Source: Tidjanibacter sp. (GTDB lineage: Bacteria > Bacteroidota > Bacteroidia > Bacteroidales > Rikenellaceae). From it: 5,032 nt of DNA. Of this stretch, positions 1 to 5,032 are shown in pieces. The stretch spans positions 1-5,032 of the forward strand of contig JAGBYS010000273.1 of NCBI GenBank assembly GCA_017628675.1, in the 5' to 3' direction. Below the pieces are notes generated by a model that saw only the letters and a program-made list of their open reading frames with translations, was not told where the DNA came from and did not search any database. The translations under genes and the position numbers were made by a program. Numbering within the stretch: position 1 is the first letter of the stretch; each line of letters starts with the position of its first letter.

Positions 1-39
1 AAATGGGATGGCTACTTAAGGTCATTGAGGTCCTATAAG

Positions 40-65
40 CCCTTTTTGCCCTTTTTGCCCTTTTT
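40..65. repeat. 9-base tandem repeat, about 3 copies
   Basis: The unit CCCTTTTTG occurs at 40-48 and 49-57, followed by an 8-base partial copy at 58-65. It lies between the window edge and the terminator of the SulP gene. One plus-strand frame is open from base 1 to a TAA at 67-69, and the repeat would read there as Pro-Phe-Leu units. That frame has no recognisable protein content, so I treat 1-80 as intergenic. The bases before it (16-36) contain two similar AGGTC words, suggesting degenerate repetitive spacer. No function is assigned. Confidence 0.6.
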
Positions 66-83
66 CTAATTAGAAAACAAAAT

Positions 84-119
84 CCCCTCCGCGGTTACGC
101 TTTGTGAACTGCGGAGGGG
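84..119 (-). terminator. Rho-independent terminator after the SulP gene (bidirectional form)
   Basis: A 13-bp stem pairs 84-96 (CCCCTCCGCGGTT) with 107-119 (AACTGCGGAGGGG), with one G/T position and a 10-base loop. On the minus strand the stem is followed by ATTTTGTTTTC, a good U-rich tail, and begins about 30 bases after the transporter stop codon. On the plus strand it is followed by TTTTATT, so it could also stop transcripts entering from the left of the window. Confidence 0.88.
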
Positions 120-149
120 TTTTATTGAAGGGCAACGCTGTGCGCGGGG

Positions 150-1868
150 TTATGCGCTCAGTTCCTCGGCGCGAGCCAGGGCCTTCTGGATGTGGTCGAG
201 CACATTCTCCCTGCCAATCTTATCCACAATGCCCGACTGCTCCAGAGCCTCCCTCACATCGGGATTAACGCCCGAGAGGATGATGGTCTGGTGCTCCTTG
301 AGAGCCGAGTCGATGAAGATCTCGAGGTTGTGGATGCCCGTAGCGTCGATGAAGTTAACCCTACGCATACGGATAATACGGATGGGTTTGCTCACCCTAT
401 TGCGCTGCAACTCCTCGAACCTATTGGCCACGCCAAAGAAGAAGGGACCCTCAATCTCATAGACCTCGGCATTTGCGGGAATCACGAGTTTCTCATCGCT
501 CTCACCGTCGTTGTGGAGCGACATCTCCTTCTCCACAACCGAGATGTTCACGCTCTCCATAACTCGTTTGAGGAAGAGAACAACGGCCAGGATGAGGCCC
601 ACCTCGATAGCGATAGTCAGGTCGAAGATGACCGTCAGGAGCAGGGTGAGGAAGAGGACAGCGATATCGCCACGCGACTGGCGGCACATCGAACGGATGG
701 TCCTCCAGCCACTCATATTATACGACACAACAATCAGCACACCAGCCAAGCAGGGCATAGGAATGAGGCTCACAAGGCCGCCCAGGAAGAGCAGAACCAG
801 GAGCAGAACGAGGGTGTGAACGATACCTGCAACGGGAGTGCGGCCGCCATTATTGATGTTGGCCATCGTGCGGGCAATAGCACCCGTCGAGGGGATACCG
901 CCAAAGAAGGGAACTACCATATTGGCAACACCGTTGGCGATAAGCTCCGTGTTGGAGTTGTGCCTGTCGCCAATCACACCGTCGGCCACCATTGCCGACA
1001 GGAGGCTCTCAATGGCACCCAGCATAGCGATAGTGAAGGCTGCGGGCAGAACGGCCTGAACGGTCGAGAAGAAGGTCTCGCCCTCGGCCAGAGCGGGCAG
1101 GCGGAACTGGGGCAGACCGTGGGGCAGCTCATAGAGGTCGCCGATGGTCTTAATGGACTCAATGCCAGCAATATCGGTATATTTCTTGAGCAGCCAGCAC
1201 ACAAGTGTCATAACCACAATGGCCAGCAGCGAGCCGGGAATCTTCTTGGAGAACTTGGGGGTCAGAGCAATAATCACAATGCTCACCAGGCCCACGCCCA
1301 GCGCCCAGAGGTTCACCTTGTCGATATTCTGGAAGTAGCAGGCCCACTTATCGATGAAGTTGGCGGGCACATCCGAGATACCCATACCGAACAGGTCGTT
1401 CATCTGGGTCGAGAAGATGGTGATGGCGATACCGCCCGTGAAGCCCACGATGATGGGATAGGGCATAAACTTGATGATCGTTCCGAGTTTGAAGACACCC
1501 ATCAGAATCATCATCAAGCCCGCCAAGACGGTGGCAATGGCAAGGCCCGCAAGACCAAACTGTTGGATGATGCCATAGACGATGACGATGAAGGCACCCG
1601 TGGGGCCACCAATCTGCACCTTCGTACCGCCCAGAGCCGAGATCAGGAAACCGGCCAGGATGGCGGTCACAAGACCCTCGGTGGGGCCTACGCCCGAAGC
1701 GATACCAAAGGCGATCGCCAGAGGAATAGCCACGATACCGACGATGATACCGGCCATCAGGTCTTTGGAAAATTTCTCTTTGTTGTAGCCCTTGAGTGTC
1801 GAGAACAGACGGGGCTGGAAGTCGATATTAAAACGAGCCTTGGGCTGTTTTTTATCAGTCATTCCCAT
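150..1868 (-). CDS. SulP family inorganic anion transporter with STAS domain
   Basis: This is a 572-residue inner-membrane transporter of the SulP (SLC26-like) family, whose bacterial members move sulfate, bicarbonate, dicarboxylates or similar anions. After a hydrophilic N-terminus (1-35), hydrophobic segments run from about 37 to 435, as expected for the 14-helix, two-inverted-repeat fold. Visible family marks are DLMAGIIVGIVAIPLAIAFG (36-55), GGPTGAF (87-93), GAIESLLSA (284-292, the substrate-site helix) and FFGGIPSTGAIART (321-334). The C-terminal STAS domain spans about 460-570 and carries VNFIDATGIHNLE (504-516), the loop that matches the phosphorylated loop of anti-sigma antagonists. 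Length and domain order are complete. The substrate cannot be read from sequence; a BicA-like or DauA-like role is possible. ATG codons at 1868 and 1862 are both usable starts, and neither has a strong ribosome site. The gene appears monocistronic, with its own promoter candidate and terminator. Confidence 0.95.
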   Translation of the reverse strand: MGMTDKKQPKARFNIDFQPRLFSTLKGYNKEKFSKDLMAGIIVGIVAIPLAIAFGIASGVGPTEGLVTAILAGFLISALGGTKVQIGGPTGAFIVIVYGIIQQFGLAGLAIATVLAGLMMILMGVFKLGTIIKFMPYPIIVGFTGGIAITIFSTQMNDLFGMGISDVPANFIDKWACYFQNIDKVNLWALGVGLVSIVIIALTPKFSKKIPGSLLAIVVMTLVCWLLKKYTDIAGIESIKTIGDLYELPHGLPQFRLPALAEGETFFSTVQAVLPAAFTIAMLGAIESLLSAMVADGVIGDRHNSNTELIANGVANMVVPFFGGIPSTGAIARTMANINNGGRTPVAGIVHTLVLLLVLLFLGGLVSLIPMPCLAGVLIVVSYNMSGWRTIRSMCRQSRGDIAVLFLTLLLTVIFDLTIAIEVGLILAVVLFLKRVMESVNISVVEKEMSLHNDGESDEKLVIPANAEVYEIEGPFFFGVANRFEELQRNRVSKPIRIIRMRRVNFIDATGIHNLEIFIDSALKEHQTIILSGVNPDVREALEQSGIVDKIGRENVLDHIQKALARAEELSA

Positions 1869-1915
1869 AAATTAAAAGTTTGAGTTTGAAATACTTGTGA
1901 GCCCCTCAGGGCCAT
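1859..1915 (-). other. Possible upstream ORF (18 codons) in the SulP leader
   Basis: An ATG at 1915-1913 opens an 18-codon frame that closes with TGA at 1861-1859. That TGA overlaps the second candidate transporter start (ATG at 1862-1860) in an ATGA arrangement typical of translational coupling. The sequence just before the upstream ATG is AAGAGAGGT, purine-rich but very close to the start codon. The peptide begins MALRGSQVF and matches no family I recognise. It lies wholly inside the predicted leader transcript. Chance is a real alternative for so short a frame. Confidence 0.25.
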
Positions 1916-1934
1916 ACCTCTCTTAAATTGGGCG

Positions 1935-1942
1935 CAAAGATA
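1935..1942 (-). promoter_or_regulatory. Candidate Bacteroidetes -7 promoter element for the SulP gene
   Basis: Read on the minus strand this is TATCTTTG, a full match to the Bacteroidetes sigma consensus TAnnTTTG. It would place the transcript start near 1928-1931, giving a leader of about 60 bases. No TTTG -33 element sits at the expected 17-19 base spacing; that position falls inside the heptamer repeat at 1949-1976, where the best word is TTCC. Confidence 0.5.
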
Positions 1943-1948
1943 ATAAAA

Positions 1949-1976
1949 AGTTGAAAGTTGGAAGTTGAAAGTTGAA
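1949..1976. repeat. Heptamer tandem repeat, four copies
   Basis: Four units of AGTTGAA run head to tail at 1949-1955, 1956-1962 (AGTTGGA, one change), 1963-1969 and 1970-1976, then decay into AATT. On the minus strand they read TTCAACT. The array lies directly upstream of the SulP -7 element, across the position where a -33 element would bind, so copy-number change would shift that region in 7-base steps. Confidence 0.8.
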
Positions 1977-2059
1977 AATTTTATTGGGAAGTATCGTTTA
2001 TTTTAAAAGTGCGATTTGTTGAGGGAATTTTTTGCCAACAAGATGGGTAAGGGCCGCAG

Positions 2060-2074
2060 TTTACTTAAAGTAAA
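2060..2074. repeat. Short AT-rich palindrome
   Basis: TTTACTT at 2060-2066 and AAGTAAA at 2068-2074 form perfect 7-bp arms around a single central A. With almost no loop it would suit a dimeric DNA-binding protein better than an RNA hairpin. It lies just beyond the hairpin that follows the glycosyltransferase gene, more than 100 bases upstream of the SulP promoter candidate. No regulator can be named, and chance occurrence is possible in AT-rich spacer. Confidence 0.35.
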
Positions 2075-2084
2075 TGAGGGTCTT

Positions 2085-2123
2085 GCGCGCCTTGTTGGTG
2101 AACAATTCACCAACAAGGCGCGC
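2085..2123 (-). terminator. Perfect 18-bp hairpin at the end of the glycosyltransferase gene
   Basis: Arms 2085-2102 and 2106-2123 (minus-strand GCGCGCCTTGTTGGTGAA and its complement) pair perfectly around a 3-base loop. The stem begins two bases after the glycosyltransferase stop codon. It is positioned as the terminator of the trxB operon, but the minus strand continues with AAGACCC instead of a U-tract. The T-run (TTTT, 2124-2127) is on the plus-strand side. It may stop transcription weakly, or mainly protect the 3' end of the message. Confidence 0.6.
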
Positions 2124-2125
2124 TT

Positions 2126-3076
2126 TTAGAGGCCTTTGTGGGCCAGGCGCCAGGCCATACGGTTATAGAAGGCGTGTACCCTACCCCTCAGGCAGCGGGG
2201 CACAAGGAGCAGTGCGCGGAGTTTGCGAAGGCCCCTGCGATAGTGCCTCGTGTAGCCGAAATTACGCACCACCCGACGGCCAAACTCCTCGTCGCCCTTG
2301 GCGGTGAGTGTCAGCGCCTTACCTATGGCGCACTTGGCCACAAATTCCGCCCTCCAGGGGTTCTCCTCACGGCTCTCATAGGGGGGATTCAAAAACTCCT
2401 CAAGGCTATAGGGGGTCTTCTCGGGCGTATAGATTGCGCTGCTGCGATTGGAGGCTACCATTGAGTAGTCACACAGCGCTCGGGGCGAGAAGCAGACCTT
2501 ATGGCGGCTTGCCACCTTTATCCACATAAACTGGTCACCGCCCATCTTCATACCCTCGGGGAAGCCACCCAACTCCTCGACAACCCTGCGTGGTAGCACA
2601 GTGGCCGAAGGGATGGTCACATAGCAGGTCATACTCTCCCGCCAGAAGTTTTCCACCACTCCCCTCTCCGTTGGGCAGTTGCCCCTCACTCGTCCCGTGG
2701 GGCTCACAACCTCAAAGGCCGTAGAGTAGATGCCACACTCGGGCCAAGCCTCAATAAGCGAGGCTATCTCCTCCAGAAATTCGGGCTTCCAGAGGTCGTC
2801 GGCATCCAGCAGAGCGAAATAGTCGCCACGAGCCTCAGCCATTGCCCTATTGCGGGCTGCGCACTCGCCGGTGTTGGGCTGGCGGATGAGTCTTACGAGT
2901 GGGCTTGCGATGCGCTCCACAACGGCAGCGCTCTCGTCTGTGGAGCCGTCGTCGACCACCACAATCTCCAGAGGCTCAAGACTCTGCGCCAACACCGAGC
3001 GCACCGTAGCTTCCACCTCGGCGGCCTTGTTGTAGAGCGGTATTATGACCGAAAATTGGGGATTGGTACTACTCAT
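2126..3076 (-). CDS. Family 2 glycosyltransferase (GT-A fold)
   Basis: This 316-residue cytoplasmic enzyme would transfer a sugar from a nucleotide-sugar donor to a growing surface glycan. The GT-A domain starts at once with FSVIIPLYNKAAEVEATVRS (8-27). It continues with VVVDDGSTDES (39-49, nucleotide-binding aspartates), QPNTGECAARNRAM (66-79) and LLDADDLWKPEF (89-100, the DxD-type metal and donor site). No membrane segment is evident, and the last 60 residues are rich in Arg and Lys, which could favour membrane association. Length is usual for a single-domain GT2. Its ATG lies inside the end of the licD-like gene, an 8-base overlap that suggests translational coupling, and no Shine-Dalgarno site is visible. 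Donor and acceptor are unknown. Pairing with a LicD-family protein points to decoration of lipopolysaccharide, capsule or another envelope glycan. Confidence 0.93.
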   Translation of the reverse strand: MSSTNPQFSVIIPLYNKAAEVEATVRSVLAQSLEPLEIVVVDDGSTDESAAVVERIASPLVRLIRQPNTGECAARNRAMAEARGDYFALLDADDLWKPEFLEEIASLIEAWPECGIYSTAFEVVSPTGRVRGNCPTERGVVENFWRESMTCYVTIPSATVLPRRVVEELGGFPEGMKMGGDQFMWIKVASRHKVCFSPRALCDYSMVASNRSSAIYTPEKTPYSLEEFLNPPYESREENPWRAEFVAKCAIGKALTLTAKGDEEFGRRVVRNFGYTRHYRRGLRKLRALLLVPRCLRGRVHAFYNRMAWRLAHKGL

Positions 3077-3926
3077 ATATCTTGCCGTTTTTCACATCAA
3101 AAGAGAGTTTCAGAGGTGCGTGATTGACCCTCTGCTCCTCGGGGATATCCTTCACGAGCACAGGGTAGTGGTGGTGGAGGTAGGCCTCCAAGTCCCTGGG
3201 CACGCAGACCTCCAGGCGACCGAACTTGCGCCATACGGGATGACGCACCGAGTCGTACTCGGCCTTGTCGATGCCCAATCGCACAACATTCACCCAGCGA
3301 CACTCCTCGTTGTCATTGAACCACCCCATCTCCTTCTGCATCTTCCCGTAGAGCCACTCGCGGCTCACAAGGCGGTACAAGATACCGAGCACCAGGCGAC
3401 TCACCACACTCTTGCGGTAGTAGAGCGATTTGGAGCGAGGAATCTCCCTTCGCTGTTGCCAATAGGGATGGAGGCTGAAGGCGCTGATGAACCACGCCGT
3501 CTCGGCCCTATGGAAGCGCTCCACAAAGCGCCCGTTGGGGGTGCGATCGAAGGGGAAGATGTCCACAAAAAAGCCGTGGGCAATGTCGAACATCTCCACG
3601 CCATCCTCCAGAAAGAGGGTATTTTTCTTACGCACCTTGGCCCAATAGAACGGGGTGTTGGGGTCGGTCGAAAACTCCTGAAGCTCAAACTCTTCGCCCA
3701 GCAGTGCGGGGGCCTCGCGCAGGAACTTGGTGTAGTCCTCACGGAGCATACCGAAATCGACATCGTCGTCCCAGGGCAGGATGTTCTGCCAGAAGTGAAC
3801 GCCTATGGCCGTGCCGCCAATGGCGAAGGTATTAATACTAAGCAAGCGGCACACACGCTGTACCTCTTCGATAATCTCAAAGAGTACAGCGTGTATGCCG
3901 CTGAGTATTTGGGGTGTGTATTGCAT
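3069..3926 (-). CDS. LicD family phosphotransferase (surface glycan modification)
   Basis: The product has 285 residues. LicD proteins belong to the nucleotidyltransferase-like superfamily; characterised members attach phosphocholine to lipopolysaccharide or teichoic acid, while others transfer different phospho-groups to glycans. The N-terminal helix (about 7-30, ending RVCRLLSIN) leads into the family core IGGTAIGVHF (36-45) and LPWDDDVDFGM (50-60), where D53, D55 and D57 are the likely metal-binding acids. The usual arginine-containing GAVRHKG stretch of this core is replaced by GVHFWQN, so substrate specificity may differ. No licA, licB or licC choline genes are in view, so phosphocholine transfer is not established. 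The ATG directly follows the trxB TAG with no gap, and the 3' end overlaps the glycosyltransferase start. Codons 9-28 contain a long inverted repeat (3845-3902). Confidence 0.9.
   Translation of the reverse strand: MQYTPQILSGIHAVLFEIIEEVQRVCRLLSINTFAIGGTAIGVHFWQNILPWDDDVDFGMLREDYTKFLREAPALLGEEFELQEFSTDPNTPFYWAKVRKKNTLFLEDGVEMFDIAHGFFVDIFPFDRTPNGRFVERFHRAETAWFISAFSLHPYWQQRREIPRSKSLYYRKSVVSRLVLGILYRLVSREWLYGKMQKEMGWFNDNEECRWVNVVRLGIDKAEYDSVRHPVWRKFGRLEVCVPRDLEAYLHHHYPVLVKDIPEEQRVNHAPLKLSFDVKNGKIYE
3845..3902 (-). repeat. 58-base near-perfect inverted repeat inside the licD-like gene
   Basis: Arms 3845-3863 and 3884-3902 are reverse complements at 18 of 19 positions. The exception (3852/3895) becomes a U-G wobble in the minus-strand RNA. 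Four more pairs (3865-3868 with 3880-3883) follow after one bulged base, leaving an 11-base loop at 3869-3879. The mRNA could therefore form about 23 pairs starting 25 bases into the licD-like gene. The protein it encodes there is an ordinary LicD N-terminal helix. No U-tract follows the stem, so it is not a classical terminator. Confidence 0.85.
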
Positions 3927-4853
3927 CTACTGCTGCGAAACCAGGAAACGCTCGCAGTCCATAGCTGCGATAGCACCGCTACCGGCTGCTACGATACCCT
4001 GACGGTAGTGGGGATCCTTAACATCGCCTGCTGCGAAGACACCCTCCACGGAGGTCTTGCTCGATGCACCCTTGGTTACGATGTAGCCCTCCTCGTTGAG
4101 CTCGAGCTGGCCGGCAAAGAGTTTGGTCTGGGGCGAGTGACCAATGCCCAGGAAGAAGCCGTCGATGGCGATCTCCTCGGTGTGGCCGTCGGCGTGGATG
4201 AGCCTTACGCCCGTTACGCCATTCTCGTCGCCCAGAATCTCCTGGGTGTTGCAGAGGTAGTGTACCTCGATGTTGGGGGTATTCTCAACCCTTGCCTGCA
4301 TAACCTTCGATGCACGCATATAGTCCTTGCGGATGATCATATGCACCTTGTTGCAGATGGAAGCCAGGTAGGTGGCCTCCTCACAAGCAGTGTCGCCTGC
4401 GCCCACAACAGCCACATCCTTACGGCGGTAGAAGAAACCGTCGCAAGTGGCACAAGCGCTCACGCCCATACCGCGGAACTTAGCCTCGCTGGGCAGACCC
4501 AAGTATTTGGCGGTTGCACCGGTTGCGATGATGATAGCCTCGGCCTCAATCTCGTCGCTGTCGTTGACAACAACCTTGAAGGGGCGCTCCGAGAGATCCA
4601 CCTTGGTTACAACACCTGCGCGGATGTCGGCACCGAAACGGAGTGCCTGACGGCGGATGTCGTCCATCATCTGGGGGCCATTAACGCCCTCGGGATAGCC
4701 GGGGAAGTTCTCCACCTCGGTGGTAGTGGTGAGCTGACCACCGGGCTCAAAGCCCTCATAGAGTACGGGGGCGAGGTTTGCACGCGAAGCGTAGATTGCG
4801 GCGGTGTAGCCAGCAGGGCCACCACCAATAATAAGGCATCTTACTTTTTCCAT
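3927..4853 (-). CDS. trxB: Thioredoxin reductase (NADPH, FAD-dependent)
   Basis: This cytoplasmic flavoenzyme uses NADPH to reduce thioredoxin through a redox-active disulfide. At 308 residues it has the usual low-molecular-weight TrxR length. The FAD-binding GGGPAG is at 10-15 and GGQLTTTTEVENFPG at 38-52. The active-site motif CATC lies at 134-137, followed by D138. The NADPH-domain GAGDTACEEA (151-160) precedes IRKDYMR (174-180), which corresponds to the HRRxxxR phosphate-binding motif of E. coli TrxR with the first His and second Arg changed but R175 and R180 kept. GIGHSP (236-241) and GVFAAGDV (271-278) complete the fold. The start has a promoter candidate about 50 bases upstream but no clear ribosome site. 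It is the first gene of an apparent operon with the licD-like and glycosyltransferase genes, its TAG touching the next ATG. Confidence 0.97.
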   Translation of the reverse strand: MEKVRCLIIGGGPAGYTAAIYASRANLAPVLYEGFEPGGQLTTTTEVENFPGYPEGVNGPQMMDDIRRQALRFGADIRAGVVTKVDLSERPFKVVVNDSDEIEAEAIIIATGATAKYLGLPSEAKFRGMGVSACATCDGFFYRRKDVAVVGAGDTACEEATYLASICNKVHMIIRKDYMRASKVMQARVENTPNIEVHYLCNTQEILGDENGVTGVRLIHADGHTEEIAIDGFFLGIGHSPQTKLFAGQLELNEEGYIVTKGASSKTSVEGVFAAGDVKDPHYRQGIVAAGSGAIAAMDCERFLVSQQ

Positions 4854-4906
4854 TGTGTGTATCTGTGTAGTTTATATTGTTAGTTGCTTTTCTCACATAT
4901 AGCCCA

Positions 4907-4914
4907 CAAATATA
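4907..4914 (-). promoter_or_regulatory. Candidate -7 promoter element for the trxB operon
   Basis: The minus-strand reading TATATTTG fits the Bacteroidetes consensus TAnnTTTG exactly. It would start a transcript near 4900 with a leader of about 47 bases. The corresponding -33 region would lie in the end of uvrC, where only a poly-T stretch is present and no clear TTTG. The gap 4854-4906 is AT-rich and holds no other structure I can support. Confidence 0.5.
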
Positions 4915-4918
4915 GGTA

Positions 4919-5032
4919 TTATTTGTGAAAAAACGCATAGATGCGTTCGGCTTTTGTTTTGCCCACCTCGGCGGTGAGGGCCTCGAGGGTAGCACGCTTA
5001 ACGCCCTGAACGCTACCAAAGCGCCCCAGGAG
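4919..5032 (-). CDS. uvrC: Excinuclease ABC subunit C, C-terminal end (partial)
   Basis: Only the last 37 codons are present; the 5' part lies beyond the right edge of the window. The frame reads LLGRFGSVQGVKRATLEALT and continues AEVGKTKAERIYAFFHK to a TAA at 4921-4919. This matches the tandem helix-hairpin-helix DNA-binding domain that closes UvrC, including the FGSV turn and the VGKTKAERIYAFF helix. UvrC makes both incisions around a lesion after UvrB loading in nucleotide excision repair. The identification rests on this short tail, but the pattern is highly characteristic. The 65-base gap to trxB and the promoter candidate there suggest that trxB can be transcribed separately. Confidence 0.85.
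   Translation of the reverse strand, partial: LLGRFGSVQGVKRATLEALTAEVGKTKAERIYAFFHK
4928..4947 (-). terminator. Terminator-like hairpin within the last codons of uvrC
   Basis: Arms 4932-4938 (AACGCAT) and 4941-4947 (ATGCGTT) pair perfectly around two bases. On the minus strand the stem runs straight into a six-T run (4933-4928), two bases of which belong to the stem. This has the form of a small intrinsic terminator, but it lies before the uvrC stop codon. The stem is short with only three G-C pairs, so it may be weak or fortuitous. Confidence 0.35.

Noticed and set aside
1..69. Plus-strand frame open from base 1 to TAA at 67-69, possibly the tail of a convergent gene.
   Set aside because: The only content is a few residues and repeat-encoded Pro-Phe-Leu units. 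Nothing supports coding, although the bidirectional terminator would suit a convergent gene.
192..1883. A 563-codon open frame on the plus strand opposite the SulP gene.
   Set aside because: It mirrors the transporter codons and its product is rich in His, Asn, Gln, Asp and Glu with no domain. The minus-strand protein has full SulP and STAS signatures.
1901..1912. A small GC-rich hairpin (GCCC/GGGC) in the SulP leader as a possible riboswitch.
   Set aside because: Four base pairs and a 4-base loop do not match any riboswitch architecture I recognise.
3829..3838. A 10-base palindrome GTATTAATAC within the licD-like gene.
   Set aside because: It is short, AT-rich and coding. Its closeness to the large inverted repeat appears coincidental.
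3045..4883. A 612-codon open frame on the plus strand spanning trxB and the licD-like gene.
   Set aside because: It crosses two well-supported genes and has no recognisable motif. Long antisense frames are expected where codon use makes reverse stop codons rare.
4893..4898. A start-stop minimal ORF (ATGTGA) in the trxB leader.
   Set aside because: Six bases arise easily by chance and no ribosome site is present.
4756..5019. An 87-codon minus-strand frame overlapping the start of trxB and the end of uvrC.
   Set aside because: It reads uvrC and trxB in the wrong frame. The UvrC C-terminus is clear in the neighbouring frame and ends at 4919.

Overview
The window looks like ordinary chromosomal DNA from a Bacteroidales bacterium, plausibly Alistipes or a near relative. 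This placement is inference: genes are moderately GC-rich with AT-rich gaps, start codons lack good Shine-Dalgarno sequences, and two gaps carry a TAnnTTTG element, the Bacteroidetes -7 promoter motif. Every convincing gene is on the minus strand, so the window reads from right to left.

From the right edge: the last 37 codons of uvrC (nucleotide excision repair, 4919-5032); a 65-base gap with a candidate promoter; trxB (thioredoxin reductase, 3927-4853); a LicD-family phosphotransferase gene (3069-3926); and a family 2 glycosyltransferase gene (2126-3076). The trxB stop codon directly abuts the licD-like start codon, and the licD-like gene overlaps the glycosyltransferase gene by 8 bases, so the three read as one transcription unit. 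A perfect 18-bp hairpin starts two bases after the glycosyltransferase stop. A 257-base gap (1869-2125) follows with a small palindrome, a heptamer tandem repeat and a promoter candidate for the next gene. That gene (150-1868) encodes a SulP-family anion transporter with a C-terminal STAS domain, and it ends at a clear bidirectional terminator (84-119). The first 80 bases are non-coding as far as can be seen and hold a short 9-base tandem repeat.

Functionally the window joins a housekeeping redox enzyme (trxB) to two surface-glycan modification enzymes (LicD-like and glycosyltransferase), followed by an independent inorganic anion transporter. I see no novel multi-gene system, mobile element, CRISPR array or RNA gene. 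The most striking unexplained structure is a 58-base near-perfect inverted repeat (3845-3902) buried in codons 9-28 of the licD-like gene. In mRNA it would fold into a long stem just after the trxB/licD junction. Smaller signals are a possible 18-codon upstream ORF whose stop overlaps a start codon of the transporter gene, and a terminator-like hairpin inside the last codons of uvrC.
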